Part shown: positions 11,265-22,439 of the stretch, piece after piece
Layout: the number at the start of each line of letters is the position of its first letter
Numbering within the stretch: position 1 is the first letter of the stretch
DNA from: Zygaena filipendulae
Taxonomy: Eukaryota > Arthropoda > Insecta > Lepidoptera > Zygaenidae
DNA: 64,000 nt
NCBI GenBank assembly: GCA_907165275.2
Contig: OU015662.1
Location: 565,501-629,500 of the forward strand
Reading direction: 5' to 3'
Notes under the pieces: generated by a model
Seen by the model: the letters and a program-made list of their open reading frames with translations, nothing else
Database searches by the model: none
Told to the model about the DNA's origin: nothing
Program-made: the position numbers and the translations under genes

Positions 11265-11310
11265 ACGTACAACGGAACACAGAACCTCCTCCTTTTTGGA
11301 AGTCGGTTAA
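11265..11310 (-). repeat. Head of the ACCGACTTCC repeat
   Basis: GAACCTCCTCCTTTTTGGAAGTCGGTTAA is the reverse complement of the terminus at 58991. Only the end is present. Confidence 0.6.
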
Positions 11311-11408
11311 TTATGTAATTTTATTTTCACACCACATGCTCGACAATGCCGAATTATATGTCATGTAAACCTTACCGAAAGCAAGACATTATATCTCTTG
11401 GCTTTAGC

Positions 11409-11445
11409 CGGGTTATAATGTTCTATTGAATTTCATTATAACCCG
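11409..11445. repeat. 12-bp stem-loop
   Basis: CGGGTTATAATG pairs with CATTATAACCCG across 13 bases. Downstream, GGCCAACTCGATTTT (about 11538) is inverted at 11613-11627 (AAATCGAGTAGGCC), another short foldback. Confidence 0.55.
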
Positions 11446-11698
11446 CTGGTCAATAATGTGATTTTCACTTTCATAATTCTTATTGCTATGTCCATAACGT
11501 CTCATTTCGCTAAACAGAATGTGTTCTCAGCGGGCGCGGCCAACTCGATTTTCGAAGACCGAAGCCGTGGCCCACTAGATTCGCAGTGAGACGAACTTCA
11601 TTTGTTTGTCAAATCGAGTAGGCCACGCCAGCTGAAAGAAGTGGCTATATAGGATCTACTAAGCCTGGTTTTTTATTGTCTCGCATTATGTGAGAAAA

Positions 11699-11919
11699 GT
11701 AGAGTATACACCACAGGGATAAAACTGTTTTTTTCTTGGGCGCTTGAATCCCTCACTGCACTCAGGACTCAATCTTAATTCCCTCCCTTTGGTCGGGAAT
11801 TAACTTATAACACCCTCGCTGCGCTCGGGAGTTAAATTTGGAGTCCTTCGTTATGTTCAGGATTCAATGTAGCGCCCGTGACATAAAACAGTGCTTTATC
11901 CCCTTGGTGTATAATCTAC
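11699..11919. mobile_element. Foldback TIR element with CCCTCGC/GCTCGGG hairpins
   Basis: GTAGAGTATACACCACAGGG is inverted at the far end as CCCCTTGGTGTATAATCTAC. Inside are two further hairpins (TCCCTCCCTTTGGTCGGGA and ACCCTCGCTGCGCTCGGGAG) and an inverted GGCGCTTGAATCC / GGATTCAATGTAGCGCC pair. The GCTCGGG hairpin style is shared with the linker of the dimeric repeat. Confidence 0.6.
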
Positions 11920-12572
11920 TATTATTGTTCGATTTGGCGGTGGAGAAAGCGACCGAGCACCTGTCGCGCGAATGCATTAAAGGCTCCGTTGAAAACCTTT
12001 ACCCGATTATGCTGAGTCGGTGTCCAGTTTGGACACACACAAACAATTAATATCTAGATACTGTTAAAATTTTGGTTAAACTGTTTTTTACTATAAATAA
12101 ATGGTAAGTGTGTTTTCTTCTTTCTATAACTATTACTTTGGATACTGTTAGTATTTTATGTTCCGGAGATTATTCTCCTACCTTTTTTGAAGTCGGTTCA
12201 AAAATAGCACACGTGAATCTCAAAATACGAAAAGTTCACGCAGACCGAATATACGTGGAAATAATACGTGGAAGAAGCCATGGGAACAGCTAGTATTTAA
12301 TATAACTTTTAAACTCTCTATCTACTTGAATAAAGCAGTAAATGCATCTAAAGTAGAGATTAACTCGGTCAGAGATTGCGATGGTTTAGTGAAACTTGGC
12401 CAAGTTTATTCATTTCGGGACTTGGATACTCCGAGCAAAGTGTTCGATGTCGTCTCAAAGGGGATTTGTACCAAGTTACATTTAAGATATTTCTAAGTTT
12501 CCAAGTTTGCGAGAGTGCACTACCTTACAGATAGATAGTATTAAGTGAATAGAAGTTAGTAATCCGTATTAT
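11920..12572. other. Non-coding stretch with HINE 3' fragment
   Basis: A GAAGTCGGTTC fragment near 12190 and GGGAACAGCTAG ending at 12296 are remnants of the ACCGACTTCC repeat and of a HINE. Nothing else is recognised. Confidence 0.4.
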
Positions 12573-12729
12573 TTAAAATTATACTTGTCTGTCTATCTGT
12601 CTGTTACATTTTCAACCGCTCATCTTAAAATTTTGCATACACCTTGTCACTTATACACGTCACTTTTTATCCTGCGTTTTCTGCCAAAACTCAGAAATTA
12701 ACGTATATAAATCCGTGGGATAAAGCTAG
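12573..12729 (+). mobile_element. HINE, decayed 5' end
   Basis: GTCTGTCTATCTGTCTGTTAC, a diverged middle, then ATAAAGCTAG and T. Confidence 0.55.
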
Positions 12730-13225
12730 TCTTTTATAAACTCGCAAATATTTATTATATTTTTTATGACGACTGAATGATAAAAACTCTTTCTTGCACT
12801 CCGGCTGCTTTACGCAAAGACAAAACAATTAATTTTTTTTTTCTAGATGAGTTTTTGTATGTTTGCCCCTTTTCACGCATAACGGACTTTGCTACATACT
12901 CAAAACCATCAAAAAGGCTTTAGAGAAATTTAAATTAAAAATTCTGTAGTCTTTAAATTTGATATCCAAAAGTTTGGCCAAAGACTGACAAAAACGGCCA
13001 CTTCTCGCTGTTTTTAATTAAACTTTTTTATATCAGCTACGGTGCGTTACCTACTGTAGAATTATCATCGAAAATTTATATTATATTAATTTTTATCTCT
13101 TATATCTAGATAAATTAATTGATAAATTAATAAATTGATTTTTTTTTGAAGATACCCGTATATTTTTTTATAGTTTTCGGCTCTAGTTTCACTCATTCCA
13201 CTTATCGTCATTTTTTCATGCTTTA

Positions 13226-13502
13226 TCGTTAATAATATTATAAACGCGAAAGTTTGTACGTATGGATGTATGGATGAATGGATGTTTGTTACTCTTACAT
13301 GCAAAAACTACTGAATGGATTTTAATGAAACTTTACAATAACATCAGAATAACACATACGGTACTTTTAAATTTGGAATTCCCGCGGAAACTCTGAAATT
13401 AACGCGGGTGAAATTGAATTGATTATTGCATAGGTACTAAACGTTATCAGAGGTACAGATACGTTTATCCCGGAAATCCCGCACGATCTCCGGAACAGCT
13501 AG
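13226..13502 (+). mobile_element. HINE with duplicated 3' segment
   Basis: Starts TCGTTAATAATATTATAAACG. After a first 3' hairpin region (GCGGGTGAAATT) the element continues through a second GTTATCAGAGGTACAG...CCGGAACAGCTAG block. Confidence 0.6.
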
Positions 13503-13518
13503 TGTAATATATAGATAA

Positions 13519-13748
13519 CTAGCTGTGCCCCGCGTTTTCACCCGCGGTAAAATCGGAGTTCCCGCGGGAATTCCGAGATAAAAAGTACCCTATGTGTTAA
13601 TCTGATGTATAAACTATATTATTGTTAAGTTTAATTTAAATCCATTCAGTAGTTTTTGCATGAAAGAGTAACAAACATCCATCCATCCATCCATCCATCC
13701 ATCCATACATGCTAATAAACTTTCGCGTTTATAATATTATAAATAGGA
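13519..13748 (-). mobile_element. HINE with (CATC)n expansion
   Basis: CTAGCTGTGCCCCGCG to ...TTTATAATATTATAAATAGGA. An internal array of seven CATC/ATCC units sits where other copies have one or two ATCCAAAC octamers. Confidence 0.7.
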
Positions 13749-13869
13749 TAATAATAACAATATAGTCTTTAAATCAGATAAACTTACTGTCTATCACCTA
13801 CGATTAAATATTTATAATATTAAAACTAACTTTAGTCGAGTATTTTTTTTCTGTAGATCTAAGTTTACC

Positions 13870-14103
13870 AGTCGGCAAAGGCCTCCCCCAATCTTTTCCA
13901 TTCATGTCTTTCTTGAGCCACTCTGTTCCACATTATTCCTGCCACTTGTCTGATGTCGTCATCCTTCTCAGTGGTCTGCCTTTTTCCCTTTTACCCTCTC
14001 TAGAATACCATCGACTTACAATTTTATTCCATATATCTTGTCCCCTTATCATGCGGCCTGCTAATCGCCATTGCAGCCTTCCGATTTTGGATGTTACCTT
14101 TGA
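13870..14103 (-). pseudogene. RTE-like reverse transcriptase C-terminus, frameshifted
   Basis: On the minus strand the translation gives KIGRLQWRLAGRMIRGQDIW and then SREGKREKGRPLRR, which is the usual tail of RTE-type reverse transcriptases (K.RxGRPxxRW.DDI). Near 13964 the frame shifts; the continuation DDDIRQVAGIMWNR...ERHEWKRLGEAFADW ends at a stop at about 13872. The frameshift, missing catalytic region and lack of a start show a dead fragment. This RT tail differs from the two other RT families in the window. The RTE assignment is by motif memory. Confidence 0.7.
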
Positions 14104-14128
14104 CCTATGTCTATGAAATATATAATTA

Positions 14129-14339
14129 TCCTTACATATTATGAAACAGTCCTCCGCCGTGTCGGTCTGTCTATTTATCAGTCTGTTCGCGACAAACTAC
14201 AAAAACACAGAATGGATTTTCAAGCGGTTTTCACCAATAGATAGAGTGAATTCAGAGGAAGGGTTATAGATAATATAGTTTATTCTGTAATTCCCGCGGG
14301 AACTCAAAAATTACCGCGGGTGAAACCTGTGACAGCTAA
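14129..14339 (+). mobile_element. HINE, complete (CTAA terminus)
   Basis: TCCTTACATATTATGAAACAG to ACCGCGGGTGAAACC...ACAGCTAA. CTAA still fits the CTRR terminus. The same subtype is at 33912-34099 and, decayed, at 49800-50030. Confidence 0.65.
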
Positions 14340-14433
14340 TGTAAAATACAAGAAAACTAGGGTTTTGGGTTTAGATTAGGTACTTCTTTAATGTTTGTTT
14401 ATTATTCTTGTATGTTTTGCAGAAATAAATTTT

Positions 14434-15650
14434 ATTCTATTCTATTCTATTCTATTCTATTCTATTCTATTCTATTCTATTCTATTCTATTCTATTCTAT
14501 TCTATTCTATTCTATTCTATTCTATTCTATTCTATTCTATTCTATTCTATTCTATTCTATTCTATTATATTCTATTCTATTCTATTCTATTCTATTCTAT
14601 TCTATTCTATTCTATTCTATTCTATTCTATTCTATTCTATTCTATTCTATTCTATTCTATTCTATTCTATTCTATTCTATTCTATTCTATTCTATTCTAT
14701 TCTATTCTATTCTATTCTATTCTATTCTATTCTATTCTATTCTATTCTATTCTATTCTATTCTATTCTATTCTATTCTATTCTATTCTATTCTATTCTAT
14801 TCTATTCTATTCTATTCTATTCTATTCTATTCTATTCTATTCTATTCTATTCTATTCTATTCTATTCTATTCTATTCTATTCTATTCTATTCTATTCTAT
14901 TCTATTCTATTCTATTCTATTCTATTCTATTCTATTCTATTCTATTCTATTCTATTCTATTCTATTCTATTCTATTCTATTCTATTCTATTCTATTCTAT
15001 TCTATTCTATTCTATTCTATTCTATTCTATTCTATTCTATTCTATTCTATTCTATTCTATTCTATTCTATTCTATTCTATTCTATTCTATTCTATTCTAT
15101 TCTATTCTATTCTATTCTATTCTATTCTATTCTATTCTATTCTATTCTATTCTATTCTATTCTATTCTATTCTATTCTATTCTATTCTATTCTATTCTAT
15201 TCTATTCTATTCTATTCTATTCTATTCTATTCTATTCTATTCTATTCTATTCTATTCTATTCTATTCTATTCTATTCTATTCTATTCTATTCTATTCTAT
15301 TCTATTCTATTCTATTCTATTCTATTCTATTCTATTCTATTCTATTCTATTCTATTCTATTCTATTCTATTCTATTCTATTCTATTCTATTCTATTCTAT
15401 TCTATTCTATTCTATTCTATTCTATTCTATTCTATTCTATTCTATTCTATTCTATTCTATTCTATTCTATTCTATTCTATTCTATTCTATTCTATTCTAT
15501 TCTATTCTATTCTATTCTATTCTATTCTATTCTATTCTATTCTATTCTATTCTATTCTATTCTATTCTATTCTATTCTATTCTATTCTATTCTATTCTAT
15601 TCTATTCTATTCTATTCTATTCTATTCTATTCTATTCTATTCTATTCTAT
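14434..15650 (+). repeat. (TTCTA)n pentanucleotide array, about 243 units
   Basis: About 1,217 bp of uninterrupted TTCTA units with one visible base change (C to A at 14567). It follows AGAAATAAATTTTA, which resembles a retroelement polyadenylation signal, so the array was probably seeded by the tail of a retrotransposon insertion. Long frames across it encode only repeats of FYSIL and are not genes. The assembled length may not equal the true length. Confidence 0.95.
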
Positions 15651-16099
15651 AAAGTACGGAAACCGTGATTACCCACTAATCATGTGCTCAGCGGTATATT
15701 GTAGTAGGTACTATATTATCTGTGGCATGACGTCGTCGGTTTACGCGACAAGCAATTATCGTTTACTGTTCATTAACCCTAACGAGGGTTTGGTGTCAAC
15801 TTCTAAATATATATTATGATCTATCGCATTCAGCCCCGAAAATATCGTAGCAAAGGTTAGAGCCTCCGAGGGTTGAACCTTTTATGCTTTTTCGATGGCA
15901 TTACACGGGTTAGTGCCACTTCGTAAAAGTATTTTTACATTCATAAAGTGACTGAATAAAATACTATCTTTATACAACCAGTTTATATTTAGCAGTAGGT
16001 GGATTCGTATACGCGTAAAAAAAACGAATTTTCCAGAACATAGAGACAACATAAGTGACCCTAGGAGGGTTCCTTTTTTCCTTTTGAGTTATGGAAACT
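15651..16099. other. Non-coding stretch after the pentanucleotide array
   Basis: No family recognised. GAGGGTTTGG and GAGGGTTGAACC near 15785 and 15866 are isolated. Confidence 0.4.
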
Positions 16100-16230
16100 T
16101 AAAGAAGAACATAGAGAGTACCCAACCATGACTCGAACCTGCACCTTAGCCACTAACGATATATTTAACGGTTCGACTACAACTGCTTATCGTTACAAAA
16201 AGTGATAAGTGGTGGTAGTGCAGCACACGT
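16100..16230 (-). mobile_element. Possible tRNA-derived SINE remnant
   Basis: On the minus strand GCAGGTTCGAGTCATGG resembles a box B T-arm, preceded by a TAACGATAAGCAGTTG word that could be a decayed box A. No second copy is visible here. Confidence 0.35.
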
Positions 16231-16267
16231 AACAAAATATTATTCAACGTGCCCCAAAAAAAGTATT

Positions 16268-16415
16268 ACCGCAGGAACAATTTTTTTTCTAAAATAAAAC
16301 TAGCCTACGTTACTCCTTGAAACATCAGCTATTTGCCTGTGGAAGTTCCGTTAAAATCGGTCCAGCCGTTTCAGAGATTAGCGGGAATAAACTGACAGAC
16401 AGATAATTGTAAAAA
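16268..16415 (-). mobile_element. HINE, variant with GTTACTCCTTG body, fragment
   Basis: CCGCAGGAAC, CTACGTTACTCCTTGAAACA and GGTCCAGCCGTTTCAGAGA match the plus-strand copy at 21710-21881. The CTAG end is lost. Confidence 0.55.
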
Positions 16416-16843
16416 AAGTAAAAGCTGGACACTTTAGTTTTATTTATGTATAGATGTATAGATGTTACAATAAAATCTACCACGCAATATCTCAAACAAT
16501 TTGTTTGTTATAACTTATAACCGTATCACGTCATCATTGTTATCGATTTTGACTATTTTGGTGATCGCTTGATAATAAACACACAATGATAACACAAAAC
16601 CACAGAACACGTATACATTTCAAACAATGTAAAAATATAATTTAAAAGCTTCCTAAAAATAAATACAGCATCATTCATTCATTAAAAACTTCTTCGCTCG
16701 CTGCAGCAAGCAAATAAACTCTATAGGGGACTCTATAAACTCTTGATGCTCACCGAATACCGATACAGGTATAACATGAACGGACGTTTTTTGCTCTTTC
16801 AATTTATTTGCCTGCCAATAACAGTCAGTTACTATATACATTA

Positions 16844-17030
16844 ATAGCTGTGCCCCGCGATTTCATCCGCGGTAATTTCGGAGTTCTCGCGGGAATTCCG
16901 GGATAAAAACTATCCTATCTTTTAAGTTGGGCCAAATACAACATAGTGAGCAAATTTCATCATGATCGTTCAGTAGTTTCGGAGTCCATCGCGGACAAAC
17001 AACGTGACACGTGATTTATATATATTAAGA
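16844..17030 (-). mobile_element. HINE, variant C
   Basis: AATAGCTGTGCCCCGCGATTTC to CAAACAACGTGACACGTGATTT...ATTAAGA. The body ACTATCCTATCTTTTAAGTT defines this variant, also at 35975, 60708 and 60896. Confidence 0.65.
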
Positions 17031-17056
17031 TTAACCATGTTTTTTATATATTTTGA

Positions 17057-17347
17057 CTAGTTATGCCCCGCTGTTTCACCCGCGTGAGTGTCGGAATTCC
17101 CGCAGGAACTCCAAAGTAGCCTAATGTATTCCTTATAACATTAACTAATTAGCAGTCTGCAAAGTTCCGTCAAAATCGGTCCAACCGTTTCGGCAATTCA
17201 CCCGTGATCGGAGTTCAGGAGCCCCATACTTCTTTCATATTCTCTTTCTCCTTACAATAACAAACACAACATAAAAGAATTAGCGAAATCGGTCCAGCCG
17301 TTCACGCGTGATGCCTTGACCAGGGGAAATACGGATTTATTTTTATA
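17057..17347 (-). mobile_element. HINE, head-to-tail with next
   Basis: CTAGTTATGCCCCGCTGTTTC. Two GGTCCAxCCGTT segments (near 17177 and 17289) suggest an internal duplication. It ends where the next CTAG starts. Confidence 0.55.
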
Positions 17348-17510
17348 CTAGCTGTGCCCCGCGGTTTCACTCGCGTGAGTTTTGGGATCAGGAACCTTTG
17401 TGGACGCAGGGTAGACCATCCGTCAAAGTTTTATCCCAATCGGACCAATGGTTTCGAAACGCATAGAGGACAGACATCCAAACATTCATTTTTATTTAAA
17501 AAGATATAGA
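17348..17510 (-). mobile_element. HINE, variant B
   Basis: CTAGCTGTGCCCCGCGGTTTC to TTTTTATTTAAAAAGATATAGA before T. Closest relative is 5481-5638. Confidence 0.65.
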
Positions 17511-17539
17511 TAGATAGATGAATTGACACAAGAAGTAAA

Positions 17540-17705
17540 AGTATAGAATAGAATTAGACATAGACATAGACTTAGACATAACTTTATTTGGCATCACAAA
17601 ATTAAAAAAATCAAAAAAAAAAATCAAAAAATCAATTAAAAACAAACTTACCAGCATACTACTACAAAATACAGTATACACAGCATGTGGCATTAAATAA
17701 TTTAA
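17540..17705 (-). mobile_element. Non-LTR retrotransposon 3' end
   Basis: On the minus strand TGCCAAATAAAGTTATGTC is followed by TATGTC/TAAGTC repeats and then TTCTATTCTATAC. This is the AATAAA plus short-repeat tail of a retroelement with no coding part left. Confidence 0.55.
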
Positions 17706-18075
17706 ATAAACAAATAAACAAAAAAATATTTTTGCCTAAACCTTTTACAATCCAATTGTGATGAAATTATCGTGTGTTGGTCTGCGTAAGCCCACGAAGA
17801 GCTGAAGCTCACGGGTGAAACCACTTGTACTAGTATATAATAATAGAGCTATGAAAGCTAATTGCTACTACACAGCACATGCACTGGAATTAGTCCCATG
17901 GCGATGATTTTTAGCGGTACACACATACTATTTATGTTTTTTTAAGTGACCCAATAAATTGAATGAGCGTGCTTAGTTCTAACGTAATTGCTAATTAAAT
18001 CGCTTAGCATGCGTGTCACTATACAGGAAAATTATCATATAGAGGGTGGATTTTTCAAGTGGACGTGGATGGCCA
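17706..18075. other. Non-coding stretch
   Basis: Nothing recognised beyond short HINE-like scraps near 17800-17835. Confidence 0.4.
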
Positions 18076-18393
18076 ATGGGCATGTTGACTACTTTTTATT
18101 TTTTAGTCCGTCTTGTAGATTATTAAAAAATATTGGACACGTATTTTTTCTTTTTTTTACGTCATCAAAAAATAACGGCGATATATTGAGTTGAAATTTC
18201 GCGTGACGTCACTATTCTGACAGTTTGTATGGAGGTTAGTGACGTCACAACCCCCTCACCCTAAACTTTAATGCGCTTTATCTCTGTATATTTTAATTTA
18301 TTTGAAAAAGCAAAAAATACGTGTCTATTGTTTTTTTAACTTTTACTGACAGACTAATTAGAATTTTTATTTTCAAAAGGAGTTCACATCCCC
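18076..18393 (-). mobile_element. MITE-CRE family, complete
   Basis: ATGGGCATGTTGACTA...CACATCCCC termini. Two intact GTGACGTCAC palindromes at 18203-18212 and 18239-18248, closer together than in other copies because of a small deletion between them. Confidence 0.75.
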
Positions 18394-18580
18394 ATTCCGA
18401 AACATAGAGAAATTGAGACTCTACTTCCCAGAATTTGATCTATACAAGTGACGCTATCTAATGGTGCAATAATTCAGTTGGCACGTTATTTTCTTCAAAA
18501 CCCGTGTATAAAGTTTCAGGTTTTATTAAAATCGACCTGAGGACTCCAGCTGAATTTTCCGCTATTCTTCATATTTCCCT

Positions 18581-18708
18581 CCATCCCCATTCCAGGTCGG
18601 CAACGCACCTGCATGCCTTCTGGTGCTGCAGATGTCTATGGGCGGCTGTAATCACTTACCATCAGGTGTGCCACTTGTCCGTTTGCCCCCTATGACATAA
18701 AAAAAAAA
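18581..18708 (+). mobile_element. SINE-B, 3' fragment
   Basis: CCATCCCCATTCCAGGTCGG to TATGACATAAAAAAAAA matches the 3' part of the full SINE at 20541-20896. Confidence 0.75.
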
Positions 18709-19109
18709 TCGGATTTGGCCATCCACGTTCACTTAGAAAATTTAACCGTGTCGGTACCTAATCATTAGGTATAGAATCTATGTAAAATAAGCAATACTTC
18801 ACAACATTTTCACCTCTATACTTCCATAATAACCGACTCCCACAGGCTCTCATCGTGTACCTACACTACGTGGGTAAATGAAAATTGATTAATTAAAAAG
18901 TTTTTGCGGCCTTTGTGGAGCTTTCAATATAAGCTCGCGATACCTTTTCAGAGGTAATTCTTTAACGTTTTTAAAGATCTCTTGTCAAACAAGTTTATTC
19001 ATCATTCAATGAAGAATAAATGAAGGAAGAAACTTTCTCCACTGCCACTAGATAACATTTTCGTTTATTAATTAACATTTTACAACAGAATGGGACCGAT
19101 CGCGCTATT
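18709..19109. other. Non-coding stretch
   Basis: AT-rich, with no recognisable repeat or open frame. Confidence 0.4.
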
Positions 19110-19175
19110 TTTAACCGACTTCCAAAAAGGAGGAGGTTATGCATTCGGTTGTATGTATGGTTTTTTTTTAACGAT
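19110..19175 (+). repeat. Head of the ACCGACTTCC repeat
   Basis: TTAACCGACTTCCAAAAAGG, then AGGAGGTTATGC and a T run: the 5' end of the element that is longer at 58991. The body is missing. Confidence 0.6.
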
Positions 19176-19294
19176 ATTCTTTGATATTATCAAAACAGAA
19201 TAATTGTGAAATCTCAAATATTTGTTTTTAGATTTCTTTAGATGCTGACGCTCGTTCAAGCTCCGGCAAAGGATAAACAACATTATTTTCTAAA

Positions 19295-19491
19295 CTAGTT
19301 GTGTCCCGCGGTTTCACCGTGTAAATTTCGGAATTCCCGCAGGTACTCCAAAGTAGAAGAATTTACTTCTTTTGCTTCTTAAACCTTTCCTGAACCTTTA
19401 AAGATATTTCAAGATCAAAATTACTCAAATCTGTCCAGCCATTCTTGAGTTTTAGCGAAACAAACGAATAGCAATTCATTTTTATATAATA
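19295..19491 (-). mobile_element. HINE, first of a head-to-tail pair
   Basis: CTAGTTGTGTCCCGCGGTTTC to ATAGCAATTCATTTTTATATAATA, directly abutting the next copy. Confidence 0.6.
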
Positions 19492-19694
19492 CTAGTTGTG
19501 CCACGCGGTTTCACTCGCGTTAATTTCAGAGTTCCCGCGGGAATTCCGGGATAAAAAGTACCCTATGTGTTAATCTGATGTATAAGCTATATTATTGTAA
19601 AGTTTCATTTAAATCTACTAGTAGTTTTTGCGTGACAGAGTAATAAACATCCATCCGCACATACAAACTTTCGCATTTATAATATTAGTAAGGA
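19492..19694 (-). mobile_element. HINE, second of pair
   Basis: CTAGTTGTGCCACGCGG to TTATAATATTAGTAAGGA. The middle (GTGTTAATCTGATGTATAA) is shared with 13519-13748. Confidence 0.7.
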
Positions 19695-20460
19695 AGTAAG
19701 AATAAAGATAAGAGTTGAATTATCATCTTTAAAATAATCAGTTGGTTAAAAATTTGACGTTTGACGTTTGGTTTTGTTTTGGTAATGTCGTTATAAAATA
19801 GCGCGATCAGCCTCCGGGAGTCTAACTTGTGAAAGGTAACAATGTAATAAAATCTTAGAATTAAATTTTAACCTACTTCTAGTTGTCGTATCGAAATTAA
19901 ACCTTTCATGTATATGTGGTTCGGATGAAAATGCAACTTTAATATGACTTGTAAAAAGTTCCCAGAGAAATAGCGAGTTTAGAAATGGTGCCCAATTATC
20001 TAGTACTTTTATTTCAAAAAATGAATATTAGATATCGTATTGAAGAAACAGAGTAGAAGTAGGCCCCTAGCACATTGCGTGCTTCCGTGACTCGAAGATT
20101 TGTGAGGAGAAATCTAAATTAGATCTATTAATAACACCAGTCTGACTCAAACCATCTAGATTTTTCCATTTGAGAAATACCGAAGCGAAATCGTTGGATT
20201 TTTGTCAGAATTAAAAACATGGATTCTTTTTATTACGTTCTATAAATAGCTTTAGCAGGAAGTTTCCACCAATTTAGTGGTTTTGCCGTGGGCAATACTT
20301 TCGTTCTAGACTCAGGAAATAAGTAAGCTACATGCCAAGTGTAATTCAAACATTTCTAGTAGTTTTTGCATGATGAGTGTTCAAATAAATAGATAAAACA
20401 ACAGTTTCATTGCACTAATATTTTATTTCGGTCAAATAATATATAGCATTAATAGAAGAG
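19695..20460. other. Non-coding stretch
   Basis: TTTGACGTTTGACGTTTGG near 19752 is a short direct repeat. No gene or known element. Confidence 0.4.
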
Positions 20461-21030
20461 CACTGACGTCCGCATACAGAGTCGTTTTAATGATTACTTA
20501 ATTTGAAAAAAAATTAAGTAAAGATTTAAAAAAATTTACAGCGATGATAGCTCAGTGGTTGGTGTGTTCGGATCAAACGTCGCAAGGCGTAGGTTTAAAC
20601 CCTAACAATGAGCTTGAGCTGTCAGTGAAGGAAAACATCGTGAGGAAACCATAGCATGGTGGTAGGGCGCTCTCTAGTGCCCGGCTGGCTAGCTACCACC
20701 TTCAAGTTGCAAATCTGTCGCCGAGCACCTAACGGTGTGTTCCGGCAGCCCCACTTGAAAGCCAGTTCCCATCCCCATTCCAGGTTGACAATGCACCTGC
20801 AAGCCTTCTGGTGTTGCAGATGTCTATGGGCGGTGGTAATCACTTACCATCAGGTGTACCACTTGCCAGTTTGCCCCCTTATGACATAAAAAAAAAGATT
20901 TCAAAAACCAAACGGCCGCACTTAGAGACGTTCATTACATTAATGTAAATGAATGCAGCAGTTTTGTTTTTAAAATCTTTACTTAAAATTAGGTAATTAT
21001 AAAAACGACTTACGACGTGCGGCCGTAAGT
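20461..21030. mobile_element. Foldback MITE split by SINE-B
   Basis: Outer arms (GACGTCCGCATACAGAGTCG; GACGTGCGGCCGTAAGT) and inner arms match the intact palindrome at 28187-28418. A SINE at 20541-20896 interrupts it, flanked by AAAGATTT on both sides. Confidence 0.7.
20541..20896 (+). mobile_element. SINE-B, full length, tRNA-derived
   Basis: Box A ATAGCTCAGTGGTTGG and box B AGGTTTAAACCC lie in the first 80 bases, giving an internal RNA polymerase III promoter. The body contains CACCTGCAAGCCTTCTGG and ends TATGACAT plus A10. An 8-bp duplication (20520-20527 and 20894-20901) proves retroposition into the foldback MITE. Frames across it in both directions are not genes. Confidence 0.8.
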
Positions 21031-21709
21031 TTTCCAAAGTAAGGCGTTTGGTTATTCTTAGCACAAATAAAAGTAGGTACAAATGGCAAACTTAATGAAC
21101 CAGAGAGAGAGAAACTATTATAATATATAGAGTTGGGTGTGCAATGATAAATTTAAATTATTAATCCAGTAAATTAACCAAAAAAGAAATGAAATTAATT
21201 AAAATTGCTGATGACTAAACAAAAGTTATATGAAAATAAAAATAAAACGATAGATACAAATTGATGCACAAAAGAGGTAGGTACGTACACCAAATTTATA
21301 ATCTGTAAATTGTACAACATTAATTATACTCTGCCCATCTCTGGTTTAGTGTAAACCATATTACCATATTACCATATATTCATCGTTACAAAAAGGCGTT
21401 ACGTAAAATTTTATTTCCTACAAATTCCTCACCACAGATTGAGTTTGAAGATGAACGTTGGCTGCCGTTTATAGGTGCTTTTTTATTTATTTATAAATAA
21501 GATGGCAGCTTGCCAGCAGATTTATCGGCGTGGTATTGACATCTTCCGACGGTTTTTAATCTCATCTCGTCATTCGCTTTTTTTTATTAATTTCCCGACT
21601 TCTGTGCCCTTGATCCGAATGTAGTTAATTGTAAGTCGACACCGAGTTTTCGAGTTCCAACACTGATTTTTTTCCTTCCAAAATATCATGTAGGTACCTA
21701 CTAGCTGTG
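21031..21709. other. Non-coding stretch
   Basis: AT-rich. No element borders or open frame stand out. Confidence 0.4.
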
Positions 21710-21881
21710 GTAATTTTTGTCTGTCGGTCTGTTTGTTCCGGCTAATCTCTAAAATGGCTGGACCAAATTTAACGGTATGGTAACGGTATGAGGAGTAACT
21801 TAGGCTGCTTTTATTTTAGAAAAAAATAGTTCCTGCGGGAATTCCGACACTCACGCGGGTGAAACCGCTGGAAAAAGCTAG
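21710..21881 (+). mobile_element. HINE, variant with GTTACTCC body
   Basis: GTCTGTCGGTCTGTTTGTTCC, then CGGGAATTCCGACACTCACG, CGGGTGAAACCGC and AAAGCTAG. The 5' terminus is unclear. Confidence 0.6.
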
Positions 21882-22224
21882 TAGTGTACCTAATATAATT
21901 TCAAGGCATGAATATTTAATGAAATAAATTAATTGTAAGTCATAATAAGATAAGGATTTCTATTAAATTTTGTCATTCGTATTATATTGTTGGATTGTAG
22001 GTAATTTGTTTGTAGTAGGTATCTTTTCCTTTTCCAATAGTACCTAGGTACCTATACCTACGTTTCGTTTAATATCTTTGTTTTAAGGTGTCGGTTTGAA
22101 AGGTTCAAATAAAACCCATAGAAGTAATATGGGTGGAAGTAATACAGTGAGCGCAAGCAGAATGAAGCCATTTCGAGTTGGACTGAAAAGGCTGAGTGCT
22201 CCGTACAGGGTAGTACATACCTTA

Positions 22225-22430
22225 AAAGTCCAAAGTCAAAATCATTTATTCAAATTTGGCCCATAATGTGGCTCTTTTTGACGTCAATAAAGTTACATTT
22301 ATTTAGACAGCACCCATAAAATATCCACCCTTCACAGCTTCGTAGTGCTATGGCTGAAGAGAAGAAGCTGCGCAACAAACTCTCCAGTAGCACGCTGTCT
22401 GTTTAAAGTTAAAATATGATATTAATAATA
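22225..22430 (-). mobile_element. Non-LTR retrotransposon 3' end
   Basis: On the minus strand AATAAATGATTTTGACTTTG closes a segment with TTGTTGCGCAGCTTCTTC. I recall this 3' end as common in Lepidoptera. No RT frame remains. Confidence 0.6.
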
Positions 22431-22439
22431 CCTTGTACC

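Noticed and set aside
14434..15650. CRISPR-like regular repeat
   Set aside because: Units are 5 bp with no spacers; it is a microsatellite in a eukaryotic sequence.
14391..15819. Two very long frames (over 400 codons) across the TTCTA array
   Set aside because: They encode only FYSIL-type repeats and exist because a 5-bp repeat without stops stays open in several frames.
20622..20889. Protein-coding frames on both strands
   Set aside because: They lie inside the full-length SINE-B and share its sequence with the fragments at 18581 and 61311.
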